A stretch of 64,000 nucleotides of DNA, from positions 22,979,237 through 23,043,236 of the forward strand of contig CM046857.1 of assembly GCA_025617745.1 (NCBI GenBank). Direction: 5' to 3'. A program made the position numbers and the translations under genes. Shown piece after piece: positions 34,681 to 46,936 of this stretch. This stretch comes from Heliocidaris erythrogramma (taxonomy: Eukaryota; Echinodermata; Echinoidea; Camarodonta; Echinometridae). Positions within the stretch are counted from its first letter, which is position 1; every line of letters starts with the position of its first letter. Below the pieces are notes generated by a model. That model saw only the letters and a list, made by a program, of their open reading frames with translations, was not told the origin of the DNA and did not search any database.

Positions 34681-35793
34681 TTTCATACACGGCCAGTGGG
34701 AGCGCCATGATGCTCTGGTTAGAAGTGGAGGGGAAAACGTAGGGAAAGGGCGGATGTGGGAATTGGGATAGGCAACCTACTTCACTGGATGTCTTCTATG
34801 AAATGAATAATTTCATTGTAAGAGTTGTATAGTATTGAATTTCGGTAATAAAACTATAACTGAGATAATATTGCCTAAAGGTCATTTTTCATTGTTTGTC
34901 ATTTTGCCATATAACGTAACCTTGAAGTACACTTAAAAACAATAATTTTAGATATTCTTATACCGGATTATTCTCTTGGATGCTCAGACCATGTCAGGGT
35001 TTATTTGTTTTTTGTTTTTGTTTTTGTTTTTGTTTTTTGATTTTGTTTAATAATAAATCTGGCTATACAGCAATGAAATTTCGCATATATCATACATTAA
35101 TTTTTGTTTGTTGTTATTATTATTACTTTTTATTGTATTTTTTTTTTGGGGGGCGGGGGTTATAGTATATCCATGAACCCCGCCACACCGTCACAAGCAC
35201 TCTACTAAAATTGAATCCATCATTGCTTTTCAGTTTGTTTGTTTTTTTAAATCATTCTACATGTACATGTATTTCCAATGGATATGCTGTGAACGGATCA
35301 CATCATCTAAACTCGTTTACTGTTGGATGTTTTTCTTTTTTAATTGCGAGATATAAATATGAACGAAGAAACAACTTTACTTTGACCACGGTTTGACACA
35401 TGAAAACGGATAAAAGGGGTATGCTTTTCAGCATTAGGCGCGTTACCGGTTTTCGCATTTTGGGTATCAAAAACAGCAATAATCAAGGAAAATTCAGAGG
35501 TGATAAGATGAAGGGGGGGGGGGGTATGGGCGGAGAAACGGGGTAGGGGAGATGTCTAGCTGCCAAAAATTCAATAAGGTCCCGGACGTATATTCGTCTG
35601 AACTCGTGGCGGGACCCCTAGCTCCTGGAGCTGAGAAAATGAATATCCTCGTGGATAATCCGGGGTATACGGGCTTCTCAGTTTAGGCAGGGAAATGGTT
35701 AAGGGTATCAAAACTACTCCTACTGCAATCCCCGTTTAGGGTGCTTTTCAGAAAGTGATTTACGCGGATGATGTACAGGTCTCAATAAGACAT

Positions 35794-35824
<31 letters not shown>

Positions 35825-36250
35825 GGATACTCCGGCGACAAATGCTCCGTGGTCAATATCCTATGCTAACCGAATTCTTAATTTCAAACAATGTCAACCC
35901 TAACCCTATATTGTTGATGAAATAAAACCCAGAACATAGGTTGCAGCATCCACATGGACTAGTTTTCACGGTATAAAACCAGGGGCGTCGCCAGAACATT
36001 TTGAATGGGGGGGGGGGGGGGGGGTGTGAGACCCAATTTTGCATATAATTTTTAGGGTGCGACACCCAAAATTGCCGACTCAAATGCAGCTGCACCCTGT
36101 CATCTCCTCCTCCCACACAAATAATAGTTAAAGAAAATCGCAGACGTAGAGATCTTGATCATATAGGAGCCCATTTTCGCAAGGGTGGGCGATGGCTCCT
36201 TTCCAAATTGAAGAGTTGCGAGTGAGCAAATTAAAAATAGAAAATGTAAG
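34681..36250. other. Intergenic with long G/C homopolymers
   Basis: Notable runs are G at 35513-35524, C at about 35787-35822 (over 30 bases) and G at about 36008-36023. The words AGGGGCGTCGCCAGAAC near 35983 resemble a MITE end. No gene is recognised. Confidence 0.35.
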
Positions 36251-38870
36251 GAAGTTATCTAATTATCCGGGAGCCTGGTTTCCTATATAAATGTACATGT
36301 ACATGTATATGGATATTCTGGCACTTCTCTTCCCGTATATATAGTGGTGGTAGCCTGAATACCGGAACTCTGAAAATCCGAGGATGGGGTGGAGGGGGGG
36401 GGGGGGGGGGGGGGGGGGGGCTGCAGCACATTTTCGAAGGAGGATGCCTTTTGAGCATTTTCCCATTCATTTCTTTCCTGCCCTTTTCCTTTCCTTTCCT
36501 TTTCCTTTTCCTTTCCTTCTTTTTTTCTGTTTTTGTTTTCACTTTCTTTCCATTTTCGTTTCCTTTTGTTCTTTCTGTCTTTGTTTTTTTCTTCTCCTTT
36601 CATTTCCCTTTCCTCTCCCTCATTTTTTGTTTTGGCCGACAGAAGTGGCACATTTTTTTAGTGGAGGGGATGACACCCAACCCCAACCCCAATGCATGTA
36701 TTAGACTAATAGTGATATCTTCAACATTAAAATCTTTTAACAAAACAAAAGTTAAACACAAACAAAAAACAAAAACAAACAAAAACAAAACAAAACAGAC
36801 AACGCAGTACTTTCGCTTCGGAAGCAAAATCAAAATCGTCTATAAAGAAACATCATTTTGTGGTGAACTGTTTTTCGTCCTGTACATTCTATTCATGTTA
36901 ATCTTCGGGAACGATTCAGATTCTTTCAAAATGACTATCCGATATTCTGATTATTGTTTTGATACTAAAAGTTAAGAGCCACTCGGAGATTAATGTAGAT
37001 ATAACAATTTCAAGGCTATAAACTCCCATTAATAAATATCTTTAAGCAAACATGTATAATTTGGATAAATTTAGGACGTGTTTAGTATATTTAATATTCT
37101 TCTCCACCCCCCCCCCCCCCTTTCCCCCTTTTTTACTGTTACCTAAAAAAATGCCATCAAAACAGTTAGTAATATGATACTCGATAAAAGGTAATAGGAA
37201 AAGTAGATTCAAAATGTCTTACTAAAATAAATGTAACGGCACCGTCCGGCGGGGTGGCCGGTGGCCGCCTACCACCTCGCCTATACGCGTTGCAATGGAA
37301 GGATTACAGCACACAAAAATTGAATGAGTTGTGAAGTAGAGTTTATTAACAAAACATAATTTAGCCAAGTTGAAGAATTAATACAAATCGTCATATATCT
37401 CTGAGCTGGGCGACCGACAATCGACAAAAAGTTAAAGTTGCATGGGTAAGTATGAAACTGGCAGAGGAAAACAAAATGGCTGAACGAAAACTTCAATTTA
37501 TCCCAAAACTCCTTTTTCCTTGTATATGACCCCCCCCCCCCCCCAAATACCGCATGGCGAACCTTCTAAAGGGCGGATCACAACGACGCCATGGGTTGAT
37601 TAATCCTCCCTATAATTAATGCATGTTAAATAGGACTTAATTTACCGCGAATTTGACTTTCCAAGTTGAGTTCTCCGACCTGTCATTGTTCTCTTCGCAC
37701 TTGCTCAGCTTTCTCTTCTGCTCTCTCTCTCGTCATTTCACTCTTTCTACGTCTTTCGTACCTCACGCTCTTCTCGTCGCTCACTTATTTCTTTCACCTG
37801 TTCTCTCTCACCGTTTCCCTTCCGCAATACTCATATCTCAATACCTCTCGCACCTTTCTTACACACACACACACACACACTCTCTCTCTCTCTTTCTCTC
37901 TCTCTCTCAGCATGTCTCTCACCTGTCCCCTTTCTCTCGCTCTTCCAAAAACTTTGAAGCACGCAAGCAAGCCGGATAACAGCAACTCTGAAAAAAATAT
38001 TTCAAAGAGAAATAATTATTTTCAGCTGGACTGTCTGCAATTTCTAATTCAGTACATTCATTCCCAACAACCAATCACTATCCTATAATCCCGTACATTA
38101 ACATTAGTAAATCCCAGACAGCCTCAAACCACCCAGCAACAGCTCTGCCCAGTAACAAACTCCACCATGGCTATTATTTATAACCAAATATCTGAGAAAT
38201 TTACCAATGTTTGCCTTATCACCCATCCACATACCAGAACGCCAGCCTGACCCAGAAACACTGGCAACTAAAATGTACTAACATTAGAATGTGGATAATG
38301 CAAGAAGGCAAACGAACTTTGCACCAAAACCATCAAAACCAAAACAAATCTCAATTTCTGTACCTCAAATCTCAATTTCTTCCCCATATATTATATTGTT
38401 TTCCAGTTGAAAAAAAAGCAAGACCCGCTCCCCCCCCCCCCAAAAAAAAACACAGTTGAAAAAAAAACACCCAACAAAAACAAGTGTGTGTACATTGCTT
38501 TTCATTAACACAACCTGCAATCAACTTTTGGTTGAGTTTTAGATGCATGTATTAAACCTTAGTCACACCGCAATACAGACTACCAAACCGACGATTTAAA
38601 GACCGATTCTTATCCATTCAATATATGTTATGTCTGTTGTTGGTCTGGGATCGGTCCCCTCGATGTGACAAGAGTAGTACGTGTACCAGTGCTGACATGG
38701 GCTATACATTGCAGTAGAAAGAAAATATTTGTTTTAGCAAGAAAATGGGCCACTCCTACGTCAAGGTGTTTTGAATGCTCAAAGTTTGTGTGTACAATGA
38801 ATTTTGTATTTCAAATTAAATCCACTTGAAAGACAGTACAGATCCATAAATGTACATCATCATGTATATA
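36251..38870. other. Intergenic with homopolymer and pyrimidine tracts
   Basis: A G run at about 36393-36420 is followed by a pyrimidine tract (36470-36620). A further pyrimidine-rich stretch with (CA)n and (CT)n lies at 37700-37940. Open frames here are low-complexity. No gene is seen. Confidence 0.4.
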
Positions 38871-39048
38871 GTGTCCCTGTATTACAGAGTTACGGCAACT
38901 GGGGATTTGAACGCCATTTTGTTTCCACTATTACGTAACATTTCTATTCAATTGCGATGAGCACCTGGGTGTTCTCAATAGAATCGAACGCCATTTTGTT
39001 TCCAGAAAAGTGGGGCGTCCATGTCGCAACTCTTTAATACAGGGACAC
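38871..39048. mobile_element. 178-bp MITE
   Basis: The ends GTGTCCCTGTATTACAGAGTT and CTCTTTAATACAGGGACAC are near inverted repeats. Inside, CGCCATTTTGTTTCCA occurs twice in direct orientation. Confidence 0.65.
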
Positions 39049-39070
39049 TACATGTATACAGTGCCGTATA

Positions 39071-40733
39071 CAGTTAACAACAAAATTATTCATACCCCTT
39101 GGAAAATTCTAGTTTTTTGCATTTTTCCTAAAAATGAATGGTTAACTGAATTTAATTGCACATCACATGAATACATTTAGTTATCATCTGCAAATGAATG
39201 CCGTTTCTGGTTTCACCTCATTTGCATAACAATAGAAAAGGTGAATTATCCAAACTGGGTGATGTTCAAAATTATTCATACCCTTGGTGATCTATTGACT
39301 TTGTCAATCAGTATGAATTCAGTCCTTGTGATTAATGCTCGTAACACTTTCTTCACACTGTCACAATGCTTCTGGAGGTCTCTACTGAGATATCAGGCCA
39401 ATACCTGGTCTCCAATGGCCCAATCTCCTTGAGGATGTTGTCCACACATGCCATCACCTTGTCTTCAGGGGATCCGATGGATTTAAAGCAGATTTTGTGT
39501 TTGCAGGTGGTGTAGTTTTAGACGTCATGAGGATAGGACTATGATATTGATATTTTCGTTAATATTCCTTACATTTTAATGACAATTCTGTATCTAAGTT
39601 GAAACAAAGCACTCTTCCTGGAGAGACTTCCCTAGAGGCATTCACTGTTGCACTGTCAAGGGAAGGTATTTCCTGATACTTTTGTTCCATTATGTTTAGG
39701 GAGGCCATGGTAGTTGTCTAAAGGTTGGATGGTGCCAATTTTATCAGTTTATTCAGTTACACTGATTGACACATTTTTGATATGGACACCTGCAAGTGGG
39801 TACTCTAGTGAAGCTTAAAATACTGATCTTTATGTTCCAGTGCACTGTCAGACTGGTAGCATTTTGTGCACTGCAGCTGGTAACATGGAGGGCATATGGT
39901 ATAAATTTGGTTTACATTCATTTTGATATCAAGGATTGTAGCTTTCATACCAAAGATACAAAGAATATACCATATGAAGATTGATATACAGTAACAGTCA
40001 ATGTAGGATGTGTATGGTACTCAAAGGTTACATACTGCTATTCATGGTGACCTGACGTTAGAGTCATGAAATGACTTTAATATCACCAACATGGCCTTCC
40101 TGAGCACTCTGATTAAGATTGGGGCCAATGAATAGAGGTGAACCCTCCCAGAGGCAGTGAAAAAGGGAAGGGCTCTTCAGGAATGGTGCTTTGCTTCATA
40201 AGTAGATACAGAATTTTCATTAAAATGCATGGAATAAATGACCGAAAATTGCAATATCATAGTCCTGTCATCATGAAGTCGATAACTGCATCACCTGTAG
40301 GACACGAAATCTAATGAACTCCCTGAAGGTCAGGTGAAGGCATGTGTGGACACATCCTCAAGGAGATTGAGCCATTGGAGAACAGGTACTGACCTGATAT
40401 CCCAGCAGAGACCCCTCCGGAAGCCTTGTGACGGTGTATTAAATATAATAAAGTGAATTACAAGCATTAATCACAAGGATCGGATTCATACTGATTGACA
40501 AAGTCAATAAATCACCAAGGGTATGAATAATTTTGAACATCGCCCAGTTTGGATAACTCAACTTTTCTATTGTTATGCAAATGAGGTGAAACCGGAAACG
40601 GCATTCATTTGCAGATGATAACTAAATGTATTCAAGTGATGTGCAAGTAACTTCATTTAACCATTCATTTTTAGGAAAAAATGCAAAAAAAATAGAATTT
40701 TCCAAGGGGTATGAATAATTTTGTTGTTAACTG
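39071..40733. mobile_element. Tc1/mariner-like element with very long inverted repeats, copy 2
   Basis: It starts CAGTTAACAACAAAATTATT and ends AATAATTTTGTTGTTAACTG, flanked by TA. It aligns with 24606-26270 along its whole length with few differences, including the long inverted repeats and the non-coding centre. Neither copy holds a transposase, so both are non-autonomous members of the same family. Confidence 0.85.
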
Positions 40734-41928
40734 TATATATATACGGCACTGCATGTATACATCATACAGCGCCCTCCCCAGTTGAAAACTGGCGGTATCT
40801 AGATTATTCATCATAATTATCAATGATAACTGCAAATAATGAACCTTCGCATGGATATGGTTGGTTGTGAATATGTATCGAATACAATATATTATAGAAT
40901 TCAACGCATTCCGATGCAATGTCCATGCATGTTAAACGCATCATGTACTTCACAAAAAGTGAAAATATGCAAGTGACCGGAAATGCCAAACCTTTTCTCC
41001 CCACAGTGTTAGACTAAAGCGTACCCCATTGCGGTTTCATGAATGGCGGTATTCGGTCATAGATATCTTGAAAATAACATCGTATATTGCAAAACCTTTA
41101 TATTTCTGGCTGTTTATTTATCCTTCTGAACCTCCACAATGTTACCGATTCCCTTTAGGCAAATCTTGATGCTTTGCGGACAATACTATTCTATATCAAA
41201 TATTTTCCCGAGGACCATTCTCCTGAATTGTGAGGTACATCGGCATAAATTAATGACACAATACATTATGAGAGTAGTTAGCTTATAAATGGAAGCCATA
41301 TTTAAATTCAGACACACACAGTTCAATATATTAATAACATGAAGTTTACAGAGACAGATCATCCTTTTACAAAGGTATAAAAAAAATTAAACATCATTTG
41401 TTCAAAGTAGTAAAGTCATATTTATAAAGATACAGGAGTAATATACATGTATTTCAAAAATTCATTTGCCCAATTTTTTTTTGGAAATTTACTAACCCAG
41501 TTTCTAGCTTAGTCTTTAAGAAAACAGGTTTCATCCTTACAAGTGGTTTAACCTTCTACAACCGTAACATTTGGTAGGCAAGCTTTCATACACTTTTGAG
41601 GACTTTCTCCAACCAAGTGATTATTCGCACAGTAACTCGCTGTCTGCCGCCTCGAGATTATTTTTGTTCAAGTGAAAGCTTGCCTATTAAATTTTGATGT
41701 TGGTAGAAGCCTGAACTACACGACATGATTACCCCAAACAATAAAGGTTTAATTCTAGTCCTAAGAATATAAAATACAAATTGAAACATGCAGTAGATTT
41801 TAAAAAATATATAGTAATTTGAGATGGCACACGTCTGACATGATAAATACGTTTTCTGTAATGTACAGCATATGAAAAGGAGCATATAAAAATTTGATGG
41901 CCTGAACGCAAAACATCCGTCATTTCAG
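40734..41928. other. 3' flank of the 42 kb gene, dispersed repeat
   Basis: The segment 40950-41130 is shared with 30620-30820. The rest is AT-rich without a recognised gene. Part of it should hold the 3' untranslated region of the 42 kb gene. Confidence 0.35.
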
Positions 41929-43122
41929 CTAGGTTGGTCCACTTCCTGGTCCACTTCCGGCTCCACTGCCCTCGTTATATTTCACATTCCCGGTCATGAC
42001 GTCATTGTAAGTTGGAGGCGGGTCTAAGCCAGAGGCCGGGTCGATCACTCCCCCATGGCTATCAGTCGGTGGTGGTTGTGCAGGGTACAATGTCGTATAG
42101 TTTATGGGAGGCGCTTCTGGTTGGGGGTAAGGCATGGGCGCTGCTGCTGGATTGGTTGGGGGCGGGTACTGGGTAGCTCCGGTAGGATGTGGAGGATACG
42201 GTGCCCCTGGGTAGCTTTTGAAAAGGAGAACATTGGAGGAAAATACAAGTTTCTTTCTTACTCTTCTTTGTTTGCTAAAGGAATAGGCACACTACTCAAT
42301 AGGTGACCGTTATCACTGAAACAAATGTCACTTTTCATTGATAATTAATCGTTGACCCCCCCCCCCCCCCCATTGCCCCTTCAGAACATTATAAATGTTA
42401 ATGAGCCTTTTAGGCGTTCTCATCTTTCAATTTTCAGCTAGTGCCTCTCCAAGTTCCTTTAGTTCTTAAAAAGATAATTCACGGTCAAGATTGAGTAACA
42501 ATCGACTTACTTTTGTGGCGGTGGTTGTGGATAAGGTTGGGCGGGGCCTCCCGGGATACCCAGGTTGCGTTCCCATGACAACTCCTCCAGGCTGCACTGC
42601 ACCTGTCTGGATAATATAAGAGTTCGTCTCACTAACATGTGAAGCGGTAGTGCTCCCTCCCACAGTCACATTGGATACTGTCATATTTGGGTTCATGGTC
42701 CCCGCTTCCACCCCTCCCTGTGGGTTTGGGGATATTTTCTTCATGTTACATCGAATGACGACGACTATTACGACGAAAGTAAAGCTGATCATGAGAAAAA
42801 CCATACCAACGACTCCAAGAGAAGTACTCGTCCACCCTCCGATACTCGCCAACGTCATGCCCACGGCGAAACCGAATAGCCCGAACATGGTGAATATAAC
42901 AAGGAGGGCATAATACCCCGGAGTGACGGCCATTCCCCCGCCAGGGCCGCTGCCACCAGCTCGGTTTCCCAATCGAAAAGTAAAAAGGGCACGACCACCA
43001 TGATGATGATGATGATGACGATTACGACGACCGCGATTGCGATGGTGATGGTGGTTGTGACGATGATGTGCACGTCGGCGACCTCCGGCGCGACGTCCTC
43101 CTCTCCGTTCACCTACACCCAT
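41929..43122 (-). CDS. Two-span membrane protein with His-rich N-terminus and PPxY tail; one apparent frameshift
   Basis: Exon 1 is 42511-43122 and exon 2 is 41929-42214, with a 296-bp intron (GTAAGT donor, AG acceptor). The start MGVGERRGG matches the 33 kb gene. Residues 17-43 are very rich in His and Arg. Spans lie at about 70-92 and 101-123, followed by NMKK, MNPNMTVSNVTV and the signature ETNSYIIQTGAVQPGGVVMG. Exon 2 carries DPPPTYNDVM (a PPTY motif) and ends PGSGPT. The donor phase fits only if the frame moves by one base between about 42541 and 42556. The shifted frame gives AQPYPQPPPQ, which resembles HPFPQPSQ in the paralog. So this copy has either a sequence error in a G/C run or a real 1-nt indel. 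Confidence 0.75.
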
Positions 43123-43417
43123 ATTGAAGAAGTTATGGTTTTGACGTGGTTGGTATCAAAATGTCGTTTTACATAATATTAAGCTGAAAGCAGACAGAAT
43201 GAAAAATAAAGAAAATACACTTATTATGCGAATGTCTGTAACTTTGTGTTTAGTAAAAATATTTTTCCTATGATTTTAAATATAAACATTAATAAATTTC
43301 AGATGTACATGTATAAGCACAGTTCACGTTGTCGGTAGATTTTGTTGAATTCGTCTTGACTTGCAGGAAATGTAGAGAAGAAAACTAGATGAATCTCCGA
43401 CCACGCGCGGTCGGAAT
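43123..43417. other. Upstream flank of the 42-43 kb gene
   Basis: AT-rich, with no clear core promoter motif. Its first 80 bp share short words with the 5' flank of the 33-34 kb gene (AAAATAAAGAA). Confidence 0.3.
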
Positions 43418-44170
43418 TTATGCCTCTGCCATCACCGGATTGGCAATGTATGGCATACATGTACACTTTATTGGTCAATCAAAATTACAAATCTTTTCAC
43501 TTCAAAAGCACAGGAGGCAGAAAATTTATTTCATTTTATTTTCAAATAAAAAACTTAATTACCATTGATGACTTAAGTTATTGCAAGAACGAACCATTTT
43601 TATGTACATAATGACGCCTCTGACCTTTGACCTTGAGACCCTAAAATCTAATCAGTTCATCGTCCCTCCCATAGGCAAACATGGGCCAGGTTAAAAGGTG
43701 ATCTGTCAAACAGTTCTTCAGTTATTGTGATAACTAACCATTTGAATGTACATAATTACCTCTGTGATCCAGTGGCGGCACCAGGATTTTTAAAGTACCG
43801 GGTTGGGGGCAAATGGGGGCAAAAGAAATGTTGGGGGGCAAGGGTGGACAAAATTTTGTCCACCCTTTCATTTTTTTTCACTCCGAAAATTATGAATTAT
43901 GGGGGGAGGGGGGCAACGGGGGGGGGGGGGGGGGGCAAAGCTTCTGACTGGGGGGGGGGGGGGCAAAAGCCTCCCCCCCATGCCCCCCCCCCCCTTGGTT
44001 CCGCCACTGCTGTGACCTTTGACCTTTGTCCCTCCCATATGCATACATGGGCCAAGTTACAAACTAATCCGCCAAACGGTTTTGAAGTTATCGCGAGAAC
44101 GAAAAGGGGACGGACGGACGACCCGAAAACATAATGCCTCCGGCACCACCTACGGTGGGCGGAGGCATAA
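43418..44170. mobile_element. MITE with TTATGCCTC ends, carrying a nested MITE
   Basis: The left end TTATGCCTCTGCC and right end GGCGGAGGCATAA are inverted repeats. Near the right end is a GACGGACGGACGACCCG block. It is non-coding and is interrupted by a second element at 43770-44009. Confidence 0.7.
43770..44009. mobile_element. Nested MITE with CAGTGGCGG ends
   Basis: The ends CAGTGGCGGCACCAGG and CCTTGGTTCCGCCACTG are inverted repeats. The flanking octamers CTGTGATC (43762-43769) and CTGTGACC (44010-44017) look like an 8-bp target duplication with one mismatch. The interior is mostly G runs. Confidence 0.65.
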
Positions 44171-45311
44171 CAAAACTTGGGGCACGTAATTGAGAAACCA
44201 GCTCACCTGAATGCCGTTCTCATGCTCCAATTTTTATTTTTCAAATCTCAAATATTCTCAAACAGTAGATTATAAATTCATGGTAAACAATACACCATTC
44301 CGACAAACTTTCAATCAAAATGAAATGTGACCTAATTGTTTTGCTCGCTCTCAAATAACTACATACTGTTGTTGCCAGCTATACAATAATGAGAGTTAAA
44401 ATCATATCTACAGAATATTTAAAAGATCAAGAAGAGTTTGGGGGCATGGAACGTCCAATCGCCCGTCCCCTTAACGGGAAATGGGGCACGCAAGAGGGAT
44501 TTCCTTACTGAAAGACATAGATCACTATCTTCCACTAGTGGCTAGGATTGCCCACCCCCCCCCCCCCCCCCCCCCTGCCCGATAAAGCCGACGTCTAGAT
44601 ACGCCCCTGCTCTATGTTTTGTCTTGTGCGGTGAGAGTGGCGAAGTCGACAAGAGCTGCATGGAGGGATGGGAATGACGATGTTATATGTCTGGATTTGA
44701 GACTAGAAGTATTTACGCTTCGAATTATAGCCTGCACATGGCGTGTGGTAGTCATCGATCAAAATTCAGTGAATTCTGTCATGGACCTAATACAGGTCCA
44801 TGATACTGTTGCCCTTGCCGCGCTGTTTCGGACCATTGACCACAATACGATTATGTGTTACGCAGTTCTATTCATTGGAGGGGGCGGGGGTGGCTATATT
44901 GTTACTCTCCCATATGGGTGGCTATAATATTTTGATTTAACCTTTTTTTAACTAGGGACGAGCTGGGCTCTTATCGTAGATCGTATCTACCTCGTATCGA
45001 CTCGTACCAGTCATCGCCGGTTTCTTCGTGTACGTAGTACCATGCAACAGTACTTGTATCATCTCCTGGTAACGTGACTTTATAGTCTGTCGTCAATATT
45101 TGGAACTCCATCCACATCCCACTCACTTCCCAGAAGGCCAGAACCACCGACTGGACTCGCTATAATATTATACGAAACTCTAGCTACAACAATGCACCCA
45201 TGGTTTGATTGATAATTGCGACTCATTTAATCGATATTTAAAACGAATATTCTTTTGAGGTCACAGATCTCTATAGCATTAATCGAAGTATATAATGCCG
45301 CCTTATGTGTA
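44171..45311. other. Intergenic, no gene seen
   Basis: A C run at about 44554-44574 and G-rich DNA near 44880-44890. No recognisable coding sequence. Confidence 0.3.
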
Positions 45312-46936
45312 ATTTGACCTGTTAACAGGGTTAAGTTCAATATTTAGTAACGGTAATTTGTATTATAATGATTGAAGTAATTTTCGTCTAATCTATACTT
45401 TCAATGAGTGTTTAATCAATAGTTTATTGTTGAATATTTCACCGATTCTTTATCTTGTATTCATAACCCAGGATTATCAATAGGGGGGGGGGGGGGGCAG
45501 ACGTGAAGGACCCAACCGCATAACGAGGATTTCATTTTAGGGGGCCGTTGTGAGCACGCGAAGGGTGCAAAATTGGTGATGAGCACGCAGAGCGTGCTTC
45601 CCAGGGGGTGGGTGCAGGGATGGGGAGTATTCCCCTCCCGTGCGAGGCGAGAAGATCTGACATTTTATAGCAAATTTGAGAGAAAGATATCGGCTCATAG
45701 CACCTTTTTTAGGCGGAAAGTTATAGTTCGACTCCCCGACTGCTTTTCAATTACTTGGACGCAGTATTGCACTGTATGTAACAGGGGTGGGTGCAGGGAA
45801 ACTTGAGTTTACAGCAAACTTGAGAGAAAGATAACGGCTGGTAACACTTTTTTTAGGCGGAAAGTTAGTTCGGCGCCCTGGCTGCTTTTCAGTTATTGGG
45901 ACTCAAAACTGCACTGTATGTAACAGAAGTGGGTGCAGGGGAAGGGAATTCCCGCGCGAAGCGCGAAAGCTCTGATGTTTTAGCAAATTTAAGAGAAAGA
46001 TAAACGGCTCGTAGCAAACAATCTTTAGGCAGAAAGTTATAGTTCGACGCCCTGTCTGCTTTTCAGTTATTTGGACTCAATACTGCACTGTATATGACAG
46101 GGGTTGGTGCAGGGAGGGGGAGTTTCCCCCTTCCCGGGCGAAGCGCGAAAGCTCTGAAGTTTTAGCAAATTTGAGAGACAGATAACAGCTCGTAGCAAGC
46201 ACTTTTTTAGGCGGAAAGTTATAGTTCAACGCCCAGACTGCTTTTCAATTTTTTGGACGCAACATTTCACTGTATGTAACAGGGGTTGGTGCAGGAAGAG
46301 GAGAGTTATTTCCCCCTTCCTGCGCGAAGTGCAAAAGCTCTGACGTTTTAGCAAATTTAAAAGAAAGATAAACGGCTCGTAGCAAACAACTTTTAGTTCG
46401 ACGCCCTGTCTGCTTTTCAGTTATTTGGACGCAATACTGCACTGTATGTGACAGGGTTTGGTGCAGGGAGGGGGAGTTTCCCCCTTCCCGGGCGAAGCGC
46501 GAAAGCTCTGAAGTTTTAGCAAATTTGAGAGACAGATAACAGCTCGTAGTAAACAATTTTTTTAGGCGGAAAGTTATAGTTCGACGCCCGGACTGCTTTT
46601 CAGTTATTTTGACGTAATGTAACAGGGGTGGGTGCAGGGAGGGGGAATTTTCCCCTTACCGCGCGAAGCGCGAAAATTTTGACGTTTTAGCAAATAAATA
46701 TTTGACCCGTTAACAGGGCAAAATTCAATATTTAGTAACGGTAATTTGTATTATAATGATTGAAGTAATTTTCGTCTAATCTATACTTTCAATGAGTGTT
46801 TAATCAATAGTTTATTGTTGAATATTTCACCGATTCTTTATCTTGTATTCATAACCTAGGATTTCAATAGGGGGGGGGGGGGGGGGGGAGACGTGAAGGA
46901 CCCAACCGCATAACGAGGATTTCATTTTAGGGGGCC
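45312..46936. repeat. Large direct duplication flanking the GC-rich array
   Basis: Bases 45312-45546 recur at about 46700-46936, offset 1388, with the same words (ATATTTAGTAACGGTAATTT) and the same G run before AGACGTGAAGGACCCAACC. This shows the array grew by a block duplication as well as by single units. Confidence 0.8.

Noticed and set aside
36255-36975. Long frames around the G run and pyrimidine tract (95-174 codons)
   Set aside because: Low-complexity sequence (poly-Pro, poly-Gly, Phe/Lys-rich) from homopolymers, with no conserved motif.
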